Shown here in pieces: positions 1-5,979 of a DNA stretch of 8,269 nt. A program made the position numbers and the translations under genes. Where the stretch lies: contig NZ_PIZH01000060.1 in assembly GCF_002835825.1 (NCBI RefSeq), positions 1 to 8,269 of the forward strand, given 5' to 3'. The DNA comes from Methanoregula sp. (GTDB lineage Archaea; Halobacteriota; Methanomicrobia; Methanomicrobiales; Methanospirillaceae). Position 1 is the first letter of the stretch. Each line of letters starts with the position of its first letter. The notes below the pieces were generated by a model. It saw only the letters and a list, made by a program, of their open reading frames with translations, was not told the origin of the DNA and made no database searches.

Positions 1-752
1 GGAGGATTACAAGCGACGTACCTCCCGACGCGGAGAACCCTTTTGCAAAGACCGTGGGGAACTTCTGCGGCCTTGCCGGGGCGATCCCGGATGCGATCGT
101 CAGGGGTACCGGCCTTGTCCACCAGCGCACGGGCACCGCACTGGATATCTTCGGCGAACACAGCATCACCGGGGGCCTGTTTTCCCGGAGCAACCGCAGG
201 ATCGTGGACGAACTGGTGGACCGCTGCAACGAGCACATCGATATCCGCATCGTGCCACCGGAACGGGACCGTTTCGGGCGGGTGCCGGTCAATGCGCGGG
301 TTGCCTATGAATCGGGCGTTGCCATGATTGGCTGTGATTGCGGGGAGAATTCCAGCGACCTGCCAAAACTGGTTGAGATCGGTGCCGAGATCCACAAGAA
401 TCACTCGCTTCCAACCTTAAACGAGGTCGTCGACCGTGTCTGCACAAGGATGGCCCTGCGCCTGATCGATGTTGCCGTTGAGCAGGGGCTTGTGTTGAAG
501 AATTCCTCAATCGGATTTACCGGCCGTGCTGCCATCTCCGGCAGGAAACCGGAATACATCCTCGAAGGGATCACAGAGCGGAACCTGTTTGACAACCCTA
601 ACGATCACGTTGTCTTTGTCGATGACGGCCTTGCCCGGGGCGCGGCCCTGATGGGCAGGTGCATGAACTCGCTCGGAAAGCCCAAAAATCCCATCGGTGG
701 CGTCCGCGGGGGCCCATGTATTATGAGCCGCAGGATCAAGATAGGTAAATAA
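1..752 (+). CDS. Methanogenesis marker protein 14 (DUF2114 family), C-terminal part
   Basis: The frame is open from the left edge (first full codon at base 3) to TAA at 750-752, giving the last 249 residues; the true start lies outside the window. An internal GTG at base 54 is not the start, because coding similarity continues upstream of it. I recognise the C-terminus as the methanogen-restricted marker 14 family: a Ser-Ile-Gly-Phe-Thr-Gly-Arg-Ala stretch (about residues 169-176 of the visible part), then Phe-Val-Asp-Asp-Gly-Leu-Ala-Arg-Gly-Ala-Ala (205-215), Met-Asn-Ser-Leu-Gly (221-225) and a glycine-rich end with Gly-Gly-Pro-Cys (236-239). The layout recalls the second half of an ASKHA-type sugar-kinase/activator ATPase fold, which is inference. 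No enzymatic role is established; the family is known mainly from its distribution in methanogens. Cysteines at 111 and 113 (Cys-Asp-Cys) could bind metal. It is followed after 15 bases by a small gene on the same strand, probably co-transcribed. Confidence 0.75.
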   Translation, partial: RITSDVPPDAENPFAKTVGNFCGLAGAIPDAIVRGTGLVHQRTGTALDIFGEHSITGGLFSRSNRRIVDELVDRCNEHIDIRIVPPERDRFGRVPVNARVAYESGVAMIGCDCGENSSDLPKLVEIGAEIHKNHSLPTLNEVVDRVCTRMALRLIDVAVEQGLVLKNSSIGFTGRAAISGRKPEYILEGITERNLFDNPNDHVVFVDDGLARGAALMGRCMNSLGKPKNPIGGVRGGPCIMSRRIKIGK

Positions 753-756
753 TACT

Positions 757-761
757 GGTGA
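757..761 (+). promoter_or_regulatory. Ribosome binding site of the 81-residue gene
   Basis: GGTGA lies six bases before the ATG at 768 and complements the archaeal 16S rRNA tail. It fixes the start of this small gene and implies translation from a shared mRNA with the marker 14 gene. Confidence 0.55.
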
Positions 762-767
762 ACAGTC

Positions 768-1013
768 ATGACAGAAGCAGAAGAAGAGCAGTTATTCGAT
801 GTCCTCATCCCTCCCGGCGTACCCCAGAAACTCATCATAGAGATCCCCCAAAAATTCAATGTTAAGGTCGTTGAACGCTTGGAACCCCTAAAATTCGCAA
901 ACATGGAAGGCGACAAGCGGGAACTCCTTGCGTTCCGTGGGTCTCTGGATGAGATAAAAAAGGTCGAGAAGTACATGCTCGACCAGCTGAAAGCGTTTGT
1001 CGAAGAAAAATAG
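768..1013 (+). CDS. Hypothetical 81-residue protein downstream of marker 14
   Basis: ATG at 768 is preceded by GGTGA (757-761) at a 6-base spacing, and the gene ends in TAG at 1011-1013. I do not recognise the family. The protein is short, charged and has no membrane segment, signal peptide or cysteine. The predicted pattern is an acidic N-terminus (residues 2-8), a strand (about 10-14), a Pro-Pro-Gly-Val-Pro turn (15-19) and helix or strand (20-26), a strand (31-37), a strand (52-58) and a long amphipathic C-terminal helix (60-80). This resembles a small alpha/beta (ferredoxin- or ACT-like) fold, by inference only. The 15-base gap after marker 14 and the shared strand suggest one transcript and a related role, perhaps as a partner protein. 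Its 3' end lies 4 bases from the convergent argF end. Confidence 0.7.
   Translation: MTEAEEEQLFDVLIPPGVPQKLIIEIPQKFNVKVVERLEPLKFANMEGDKRELLAFRGSLDEIKKVEKYMLDQLKAFVEEK
1006..1010 (-). terminator. Short oligo(T) end for the argF operon
   Basis: Read on the minus strand, the bases after the argF stop give CCTATTTTTC, whose T5 is the complement of the final Lys codons of the convergent 81-residue gene. It is a weak but well-placed archaeal terminator candidate. Confidence 0.3.
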
Positions 1014-1017
1014 GATC

Positions 1018-1026
1018 TTATTTTTT
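1018..1026 (+). terminator. Oligo(T) terminator of the marker 14 / 81-residue unit
   Basis: TTATTTTTT follows the TAG at 1011-1013 by four bases. Archaeal RNA polymerase terminates at oligo(T) in the non-template strand. The run lies inside the last codons of convergent argF (Lys-Lys-stop read on the other strand). No clear hairpin precedes it. Confidence 0.45.
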
Positions 1027-1929
1027 CAGCAGCCGGACCAGCAGCGCTTTCTGCGCATGGAGCCGGTTTTCCGCCTCGTCCCATACCAGGCTCTGGCCGC
1101 CTTCCATTACTTCGTCTGTAATCTCCTCGCCCCGGTGGGCGGGGAGGCAGTGGAGGACGCGTGCACCGGGCGATGCCCGTTTCATCAGGTCAGCGTCTAC
1201 GGTGTAATCACCAAAGAGTTTCAGGCGCTCGTCATGTTCTCCCTCATCACCCATAGAGACCCAGGTATCCGTGACAATGACCTCTGCATCCTTCACGGCC
1301 TTCTCCGGCTCCCGTATGAGGGTCACCTTCCCGCCGAGTTCCTGCGCCTTCTTCACGTACCCGGGATCGGGTTCGTACCCTTTTGGCGTGGATACGGTTA
1401 CCTCGAGGCCCGTAAGGACCGTTGAAAGGATCAGGGAGTGGCAGACGTTATTCCCGTCGCCTACCCAGGTGACCCGCAGGTCGCGGGTGGATCCGAAGTG
1501 CTCCTGCATGGTCATGATATCGGCAAGGAGCTGGCACGGGTGTTCCATGTCAGAGAGGCCGTTGATAACCGGAATCGTCGCGTACCGTGCGAACTCCTCG
1601 ATGGTGCTGTGCTTGTAGGCACGGATCATCAGTGCGGAGACATAGCGGGATGCCGCCCGTGCGGTATCGCGGATCTCCTCACCCCGCCAGATCTGCATGT
1701 CGCGGGCGTTTAAAAACAGGGCATGGCCGCCCAACTCATTCATCCCGACCTCGAACGAGATATGGGTCCGGGTCGAGGACTTCTCGAAGATCATCGCGAG
1801 GGTTTTTCCCAAAAGAAGCGGTTGGGTTGTACCGGCTTTCTTCTGGCGTTTGAGCTGGTGTGCCTCGATGAGCAGCTGCTCAAGCTCGGGCTCGCTGATA
1901 TCGAGGATAGAAATGAAATCCTTGTTCAT
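1018..1929 (-). CDS. argF: Ornithine carbamoyltransferase
   Basis: This cytosolic enzyme makes citrulline from carbamoyl phosphate and ornithine, a late step of arginine synthesis. At 303 residues it has the normal family length. Visible motifs are Ser-Thr-Arg-Thr-His (52-56), which binds carbamoyl phosphate; His-Pro-Cys-Gln (130-133); Asp-Thr-Trp-Val-Ser-Met-Gly (221-227), the ornithine-binding SMG loop that separates it from aspartate carbamoyltransferase; and His-Cys-Leu-Pro-Ala (260-264). The start ATG overlaps the purD stop as ATGA (1929-1926), with GAGGG seven bases upstream inside purD, so translation is very likely coupled to purD. The gene is last in the minus-strand run carS-pyrE-purD-argF and ends in TAA four bases from a convergent gene. 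All key residues are present and I see no damage. Confidence 0.96.
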   Translation of the reverse strand: MNKDFISILDISEPELEQLLIEAHQLKRQKKAGTTQPLLLGKTLAMIFEKSSTRTHISFEVGMNELGGHALFLNARDMQIWRGEEIRDTARAASRYVSALMIRAYKHSTIEEFARYATIPVINGLSDMEHPCQLLADIMTMQEHFGSTRDLRVTWVGDGNNVCHSLILSTVLTGLEVTVSTPKGYEPDPGYVKKAQELGGKVTLIREPEKAVKDAEVIVTDTWVSMGDEGEHDERLKLFGDYTVDADLMKRASPGARVLHCLPAHRGEEITDEVMEGGQSLVWDEAENRLHAQKALLVRLLKK

Positions 1930-3212
1930 CGAAGTTCCCTCATGTGGGCAATCCGTTTATCCAGCAATTCCTTTGTCCCGATGTCCCTGCGGTGCCGGAC
2001 TTTGCCTTTGACACCTGATGCAGCCTGTTCTGCCGCCTGTTCTGCCTGTTCCAGGGTCCCCCCAATCCCGACAAAGGCCAGGGTCCGGGAAGTGAGGGTG
2101 ACAAGCCCGCCATCGTGTTTCTCGACATTGGCATAATAGAGAAGGGCATTGTCATGGGGTCCGAGCGTGATAGCGTCACCGGCCTGAGGTGCCTCGGGAT
2201 ATCCTTCCGGGACAAGGTACTTGCAGACGGTTGCCTGCCGGTCGAATGTTACGTGCGAAGGGAGAAGGGTGCCATCGGCAATATGGTGCACGATCTCCGA
2301 AAGGTCCGATGTCAGGAGGGAGAGGACGTTCATCGCCTCGGGATCGCCAAACCGGGCATTGAACTCGATCACCTTGGGGCCGTCACGGGTGTTCATGAAC
2401 TGGCCGTACAGGATTCCCTTGTAGGGCCGGCCCGTGCGTGCCATGGCGGCGACAGCGGCTTTCATAATGTCGATAGCCTTCTTGTAGTCAGTATCCGTGA
2501 CGAACGGCAGCATGTGGTCCGGCATGGAATACGATCCCATGCCCCCGGTATTCAGGCCGATATCCCCCTCGAAAGCCCGCTTGTGGTCCTGCACGAGCGG
2601 CATCGGTACAAGGTGAGCGCCGTCGACAAATGCCTGGAGGGTGAACTCCTCGCCAAGGAGGCGTTCCTCCAGCACGGCCTCGCCATTCAGGGACTTAACG
2701 TACTCGATGGCGCCTTCGCGGTCAACCTGTTCTCCCATGATCCGGACACCTTTGCCCCCGGTCAGACCGATGGGTTTGACAACGAGATCGCTATCGTTGG
2801 ACTGGATGAAATCCACGGCTTCATCCGTGTTATGGAAGACCCGGTATTTCGGGCACCCTTCGATGGAATTACGTTCCATCATCTCGCGGCAGAAGGCTTT
2901 GTCCGTCTCGATCCGGGCAGCGGACTTCACCGGCCCCACGCAGGGAATCCCTGCCCCTTCGAGGGCGTCCACGATCCCGGCCTCAAGGGGAGCCTCGGGA
3001 CCGATGAAGGCGTATTCAAGACCGTTTTCCTGAGCATAGGAGACGATCCGTGCAACATCGGTCTCTTTTGCAGAGAGGACATCTTTGGCCAGGCCTCCAA
3101 TGCCGGGATTGCGTTTTGCCATGACCGAGAAGACATCGGTGGTCGTGTTGCGGGCAAGGGCGGCAGCTATCGCATGCTCCCTTCCACCCCCGCCAACAAC
3201 AAGGATCCTCAT
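1926..3212 (-). CDS. purD: Phosphoribosylamine--glycine ligase (GAR synthetase)
   Basis: This is the ATP-grasp enzyme that joins 5-phosphoribosylamine and glycine in step two of purine synthesis. It has 428 residues, normal for the family. Seen in order: the glycine-rich N-terminus Val-Val-Gly-Gly-Gly-Gly-Arg-Glu-His (5-13); Gly-Pro-Glu-Ala-Pro-Leu (71-76); the ATP-grasp loop [12 protein letters not shown] (145-156), in the archaeal form; Asn-Thr-Gly-Gly-Met-Gly-Ser-Tyr (221-228); and the metal-binding [10 protein letters not shown] (283-292). A monofunctional protein is indicated, without the PurN/PurM fusions seen in eukaryotes. ATG at 3212 has AGGAAGG four bases upstream. It lies 43 bases after pyrE and overlaps argF by four bases (ATGA). 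Ends in TGA. Confidence 0.97.
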   Translation of the reverse strand: MRILVVGGGGREHAIAAALARNTTTDVFSVMAKRNPGIGGLAKDVLSAKETDVARIVSYAQENGLEYAFIGPEAPLEAGIVDALEGAGIPCVGPVKSAARIETDKAFCREMMERNSIEGCPKYRVFHNTDEAVDFIQSNDSDLVVKPIGLTGGKGVRIMGEQVDREGAIEYVKSLNGEAVLEERLLGEEFTLQAFVDGAHLVPMPLVQDHKRAFEGDIGLNTGGMGSYSMPDHMLPFVTDTDYKKAIDIMKAAVAAMARTGRPYKGILYGQFMNTRDGPKVIEFNARFGDPEAMNVLSLLTSDLSEIVHHIADGTLLPSHVTFDRQATVCKYLVPEGYPEAPQAGDAITLGPHDNALLYYANVEKHDGGLVTLTSRTLAFVGIGGTLEQAEQAAEQAASGVKGKVRHRRDIGTKELLDKRIAHMRELR

Positions 3213-3216
3213 AGTA

Positions 3217-3223
3217 CCTTCCT
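3217..3223 (-). promoter_or_regulatory. Ribosome binding site of purD
   Basis: AGGAAGG on the minus strand, four bases before the purD ATG, supports the chosen start. Confidence 0.55.
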
Positions 3224-3236
3224 AGTTTACGCCCGG

Positions 3237-3245
3237 AATAAAAAT
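3237..3245 (-). promoter_or_regulatory. AT-rich element between pyrE and purD (TATA box or oligo(T) terminator)
   Basis: The 43-base gap between pyrE and purD contains ATTTTTATT on the minus strand, centred about 29 bases before the purD ATG. It fits either an archaeal TATA box serving an extra purD promoter or a T5 terminator for pyrE. The sequence alone does not decide; a second promoter would uncouple purD-argF from the interrupted pyrE. Confidence 0.3.
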
Positions 3246-3255
3246 GTCTTCTCTT

Positions 3256-3771
3256 TCATCTGTTCAGGAGTTCGGAGATCCGGACAAGTGGGTGGATTGT
3301 CACGCCATGTGCTGCGAGCAGGGATGCGGCACCCTGTTCACGGTCAACCACCGTCACCACGCAGTCTGCTCTCGCACCGGCAGCACGCAGCACGTTGATC
3401 CCGTACAGGGCAGAGCCACCAGAGGTGGTCACGTCTTCAACAAGGAGGACGTTTTTATCCTTCACGTCGCCGATGATAAGGCTTTTTTTCCCATGGTCCT
3501 TCTCCGCTGCACGGATGATTGCATAGGGCTTCTTTTTCGCTATGGCGGTTGCAACGCAGAGCGGGACACCCCCGACTGCCACCCCGGCAACTACGTCAAA
3601 GTCATGTGCGGATGCGACGGCTGCGGCAACCGCAGAGAGGAGTTCGGGCCGGGTAACTGCGGTCTTTACATCAACATAATACGTGCTCTATGCACCGGAC
3701 GCGAGGGTAAAGTCACCGAACTCGATCGCCTTGAACCGGATGAGCATTTCTGCAAGGGCGTTGTCTACCAT
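3256..3771 (-). pseudogene. pyrE: Orotate phosphoribosyltransferase interrupted by one in-frame TAG
   Basis: The family converts orotate and PRPP to orotidine 5'-phosphate in pyrimidine synthesis. Read from ATG at 3771 to TGA at 3256-3258, the frame gives 171 codons, the usual archaeal length, with one TAG at codon 28 (3690-3688). Both sides are in the same frame, so this is not a frameshift. Codons 22-32 read Thr-Leu-Ala-Ser-Gly-Ala-TAG-Ser-Thr-Tyr-Tyr, where relatives have Ser-Gly-x-Lys-Ser-x-Tyr. AAG to TAG is one base change. The rest is well kept: Val-Gly-Gly-Val-Pro (about 66-70), a Lys/Asp-His-Gly-Lys-Lys catalytic loop, and the PRPP motif Val-Leu-Leu-Val-Glu-Asp-Val-Thr-Thr-Ser-Gly-Gly. 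The next usable start is GTG at 3582, which lacks a ribosome binding site and would lose 63 residues. GGAGG lies four bases before the ATG, inside carS. Options: recent nonsense mutation, sequence error, or readthrough. Confidence 0.85.
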
Positions 3772-4328
3772 GGAACCTCCTTGACTTTCAGGAAATAGCC
3801 GATGATATTGGTGACACGGTGGAGCAGGGGCGTGATGATAAGGATACAGATGAACACCGGCAGCGTAACCTCGGAAAAGAGCCACGCCGGGTTGAACACC
3901 AGCAGGAGCAGGAATGCACCTGCAACCAGGTCATACTGGTCGGCAATTGGCCACTTGGCACCCCGCTCCTTCCCGAGCCGGCGCTTGAAGAAGCTTTTTG
4001 CAAGGTCGCCAAGCAGGGCACCAACCGAAAGAAGTGCCACCGAGAGGAGTGTCTGCTGAGGGAGCATGCTGATACCATAGGTACCGGCAGCCCAGATCTG
4101 GAGGACACCTGCCGCGACCCCGGCCAGGATGCCGGCAAAAAGCCCCCTCCAGGTCTTCCCATCGCCAAAAAACCGCCTGCCGTCACGGTACAGCCTGCCG
4201 CCATCGATAGGCGCTCCTCCCCCGCACAACGCGGCAATAGGATTGGGGAGGTAGGCCGGCAGCATGATCCACAGGGCTGACAGCAATGCTATTATCAAGA
4301 GATCGATACTAATAATGTAGCACTCCAA
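3765..4328 (-). CDS. carS: CDP-2,3-bis-(O-geranylgeranyl)-sn-glycerol synthase (CDP-archaeol synthase)
   Basis: This membrane enzyme activates digeranylgeranylglyceryl phosphate with CTP, giving the CDP-archaeol precursor of archaeal phospholipids. The 187 residues contain about five hydrophobic segments (roughly 8-26, 60-82, 92-107, 133-150, 153-172). Family signatures are Gly-Asp-Gly-Lys-Thr-Trp-Arg-Gly (55-62) and Gly-Asp-Leu-Ala-Lys-Ser-Phe-Phe-Lys-Arg (107-116), followed by an Arg-Gly-Ala-Lys-Trp-Pro-Ile-Ala-Asp-Gln-Tyr-Asp run. These match the CarS/DUF46 family, distantly related to bacterial CdsA. The start is uncertain: TTG at 4328 is the only near-cognate start in the expected place, with a TATA-like AACCTTAA about 30 bases upstream. 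A GGAGTG at 4326-4321 sits before ATT codons instead. The stop is TAG, overlapping the pyrE start region (ATGGTAG). First gene of the carS-pyrE-purD-argF run; divergent from the tetraether-synthase-like gene. Confidence 0.93.
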   Translation of the reverse strand: MECYIISIDLLIIALLSALWIMLPAYLPNPIAALCGGGAPIDGGRLYRDGRRFFGDGKTWRGLFAGILAGVAAGVLQIWAAGTYGISMLPQQTLLSVALLSVGALLGDLAKSFFKRRLGKERGAKWPIADQYDLVAGAFLLLLVFNPAWLFSEVTLPVFICILIITPLLHRVTNIIGYFLKVKEVPW

Positions 4329-4356
4329 TACCTGTAATAAAGAGCAGATAGAAAGA

Positions 4357-4364
4357 TTAAGGTT
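4357..4364 (-). promoter_or_regulatory. TATA-like element of the carS operon
   Basis: AACCTTAA on the minus strand is centred about 30 bases before the carS TTG. The same eight bases occur at a similar distance before the ornithine cyclodeaminase-family gene (7346-7339). This places the likely transcription start at or next to the TTG, implying a leaderless or nearly leaderless mRNA. Confidence 0.35.
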
Positions 4365-4408
4365 ACTAAAACCGGAATTCCTTTTCGGAAACGTTCGATA
4401 GCATCCTC

Positions 4409-4414
4409 AGGTGG
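4409..4414 (+). promoter_or_regulatory. Ribosome binding site of the Tes-like gene
   Basis: AGGTGG lies six bases before the ATG at 4421 and supports that start. Confidence 0.6.
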
Positions 4415-4420
4415 AAATTA

Positions 4421-5887
4421 ATGCTGATAAAGAAGACACGGAGTCTTTGCCCCACATGCCGCACGGTCGTGGAAGCGGAGATCGTTGAAGAGGACGGCAA
4501 GGTCTGGCTGATGAGAACCTGCCCGGCCCACGGGAGTTCCCGGCACCTCTACTGGTCCGACGCACAGATGTATCACCGGTTCCAGGAGTACGATGCTGTT
4601 GGAAACGGGATTTCAAATCCCCAGAGCGCTACACCGGACAACAGCTGCCCGACAGCCTGCGGTCTCTGCAACAACCACCACTCCCAGACGCTGCTTGCAA
4701 ATGTCGACCTTACCAACCGCTGCAACCTGGACTGCGATTTCTGCTTTGCCAATGCCCGGGCCTGCGGGTTCGTGTACGAGCCAGGCTTCGATGATATCGT
4801 GAAGATGCTCCAGGTGCTCCGTGACGAGAAACCGGTCCCGGCACCGGCAGTCCAGTTCTCCGGTGGCGAGCCCACGATGCGGGATGACCTCATCGAGATC
4901 ATCAAAAAAGCCAAGTCCCTGGGCTTCCCGCAGGTCCAGATCGCGACAAACGGCGTCAAGCTGGCAAAAGACCCGGCCCTTGCCCAGCAGCTCAAGGACG
5001 CCGGGCTGAACACCGTCTACCTCCATTTTGACGGTGTCAGTAAGGAGACAAATCCGTTCCTTGCCATCCATGAGAAGGCGCTCGCAAACTTAAAAAAAGT
5101 CGGGCTCGGGACAGTCCTTGTGCCGACCGTGATCCGCGGGCGGAATGACAAGGAAGTAGGCGACATCATCCGGTTTGCCATCGATAATATTGCCGTTGTC
5201 CGCGGGGTCAACTTCCAGCCCGTTGCTTTTACGGGAGCGGCAAGCGATGAGGATCTCCAGAAATCGCGGATCACCATCCCCGACCTCTTACAAGAGATCG
5301 AGCACCAGATGGGCGGGGTCTTGAAAAAGGATGACTTCTATCCGGTCCCGTGCGTGCTCCCGTTCTCAGACCTTGTCGAGGCCTACACCGGCCGCCCGCA
5401 GGTCCGGTTCACCGCCCACCAGCACTGCGGTGCAGCAACCTATGTCTTTGTCCGTCCCGAAGGGATCATTCCGGTCAACCGCATGGTGGACGTGGACAGC
5501 TTCTTTGAGTCGGTCCAGCACATGGCAGAGACGCTGAAAAAAGGTGGTGCCATCAATAAGTACAAGGCGCTCCTCGAGGGCGTGAAGAACATGCACTCCT
5601 CTGTGAAGAAGAGCGAGCATGCCAACACTACGGAGTTCTGGAAGTTGATCAGCAAATCCCTGATTGGCCAGAACTTCGATGCACTCCGCGAGTTCCACTG
5701 GAACGCACTCTTTATCGGGACCATGCACTTCATGGACAATTACAACTATGACATCGAGCGTGTCCAGCGGTGCTGCATCCACTATGCCACACCAGACGGG
5801 AAACTGATCCCGTTCTGCACGTATAACAGCGGCCCGGTATACCGCGAGCAGGTCTGGAAGAAGTACGCGAAGCAGCCGGAGAAATAA
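4421..5887 (+). CDS. tes: Radical SAM protein of the tetraether lipid synthase (Tes/MJ0619-like) family
   Basis: Members of this family join the phytanyl tails of two archaeol lipids head to head, giving tetraether (GDGT) membrane-spanning lipids; MJ0619 was earlier linked to methanopterin methylation. The 488 residues show a rubredoxin-like N-terminus with Cys10-Pro-Thr-Cys13 and Cys34-Pro-Ala-His37; a cysteine cluster Cys76, Cys80, Cys83; the radical SAM triad Cys101-x3-Cys105-x2-Cys108; Phe-Ser-Gly-Gly-Glu-Pro-Thr (146-152) for SAM binding; and late cysteines 311, 336, 451, 452 and 466 that could hold auxiliary iron-sulphur clusters. Length and cysteine layout fit Tes. The start has a good ribosome binding site. 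It is back to back with carS, which makes the lipid precursor, supporting a lipid role. Paralogues in methanogens may act on other substrates, so the exact product is inferred. Soluble or membrane-peripheral; no transmembrane helix seen. Confidence 0.82.
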   Translation: MLIKKTRSLCPTCRTVVEAEIVEEDGKVWLMRTCPAHGSSRHLYWSDAQMYHRFQEYDAVGNGISNPQSATPDNSCPTACGLCNNHHSQTLLANVDLTNRCNLDCDFCFANARACGFVYEPGFDDIVKMLQVLRDEKPVPAPAVQFSGGEPTMRDDLIEIIKKAKSLGFPQVQIATNGVKLAKDPALAQQLKDAGLNTVYLHFDGVSKETNPFLAIHEKALANLKKVGLGTVLVPTVIRGRNDKEVGDIIRFAIDNIAVVRGVNFQPVAFTGAASDEDLQKSRITIPDLLQEIEHQMGGVLKKDDFYPVPCVLPFSDLVEAYTGRPQVRFTAHQHCGAATYVFVRPEGIIPVNRMVDVDSFFESVQHMAETLKKGGAINKYKALLEGVKNMHSSVKKSEHANTTEFWKLISKSLIGQNFDALREFHWNALFIGTMHFMDNYNYDIERVQRCCIHYATPDGKLIPFCTYNSGPVYREQVWKKYAKQPEK

Positions 5888-5946
5888 TTCTCTTTTACCA
5901 GTCAGGTCCGGAATCATCAGACTTGAAAGATCTGCCGTTTATCCAT

Positions 5947-5956
5947 ACTTTTATCT
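5947..5956 (+). promoter_or_regulatory. TATA-like element of the small membrane protein gene
   Basis: ACTTTTATC is centred about 28 bases before the ATG at 5980. With no ribosome binding site in front of that ATG, a leaderless transcript starting at or beside the ATG is plausible. This argues against the upstream TTG at 5923 as the start. Confidence 0.35.
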
Positions 5957-5979
5957 GGATATCCTCTGCACACATTTTC

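Larger units (their letters stand above)
4329..4420. promoter_or_regulatory. Divergent promoter region between carS and the Tes-like gene
   Basis: This 92-base gap must hold both promoters. It contains the minus-strand AACCTTAA, an AT-rich stretch on the plus strand (TACTAAAACC, 4365-4373 region), the palindrome GGAATTCC (4374-4381) and a neighbouring TTCC-ttttc-GGAA inverted repeat. One of these could be an operator that regulates both lipid genes; this is inference only. Confidence 0.3.

Noticed and set aside
605..1084. Minus-strand open frame of 159 codons across the marker 14 and 81-residue genes
   Set aside because: It runs antisense through two genes with better evidence and into the end of argF, with no motif.
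2115..3398. Long open frame (427 codons) on the + strand opposite purD
   Set aside because: It is the mirror of a strongly conserved purD frame in GC-rich DNA. Its translation shows no domain and begins inside purD without a ribosome binding site.
3688..3690. Pyrrolysine as the accepted explanation for the pyrE TAG
   Set aside because: Kept only as a hypothesis. Two of the eleven genes here end in TAG, no pyl gene is in the window, and a single-base nonsense change or error is simpler.
3244..3798. Open frame of 184 codons on the + strand spanning pyrE, considered as the real gene because pyrE is interrupted
   Set aside because: The minus strand retains PRPP-binding and catalytic-loop motifs on both sides of the TAG. 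The + strand reading resembles no family.
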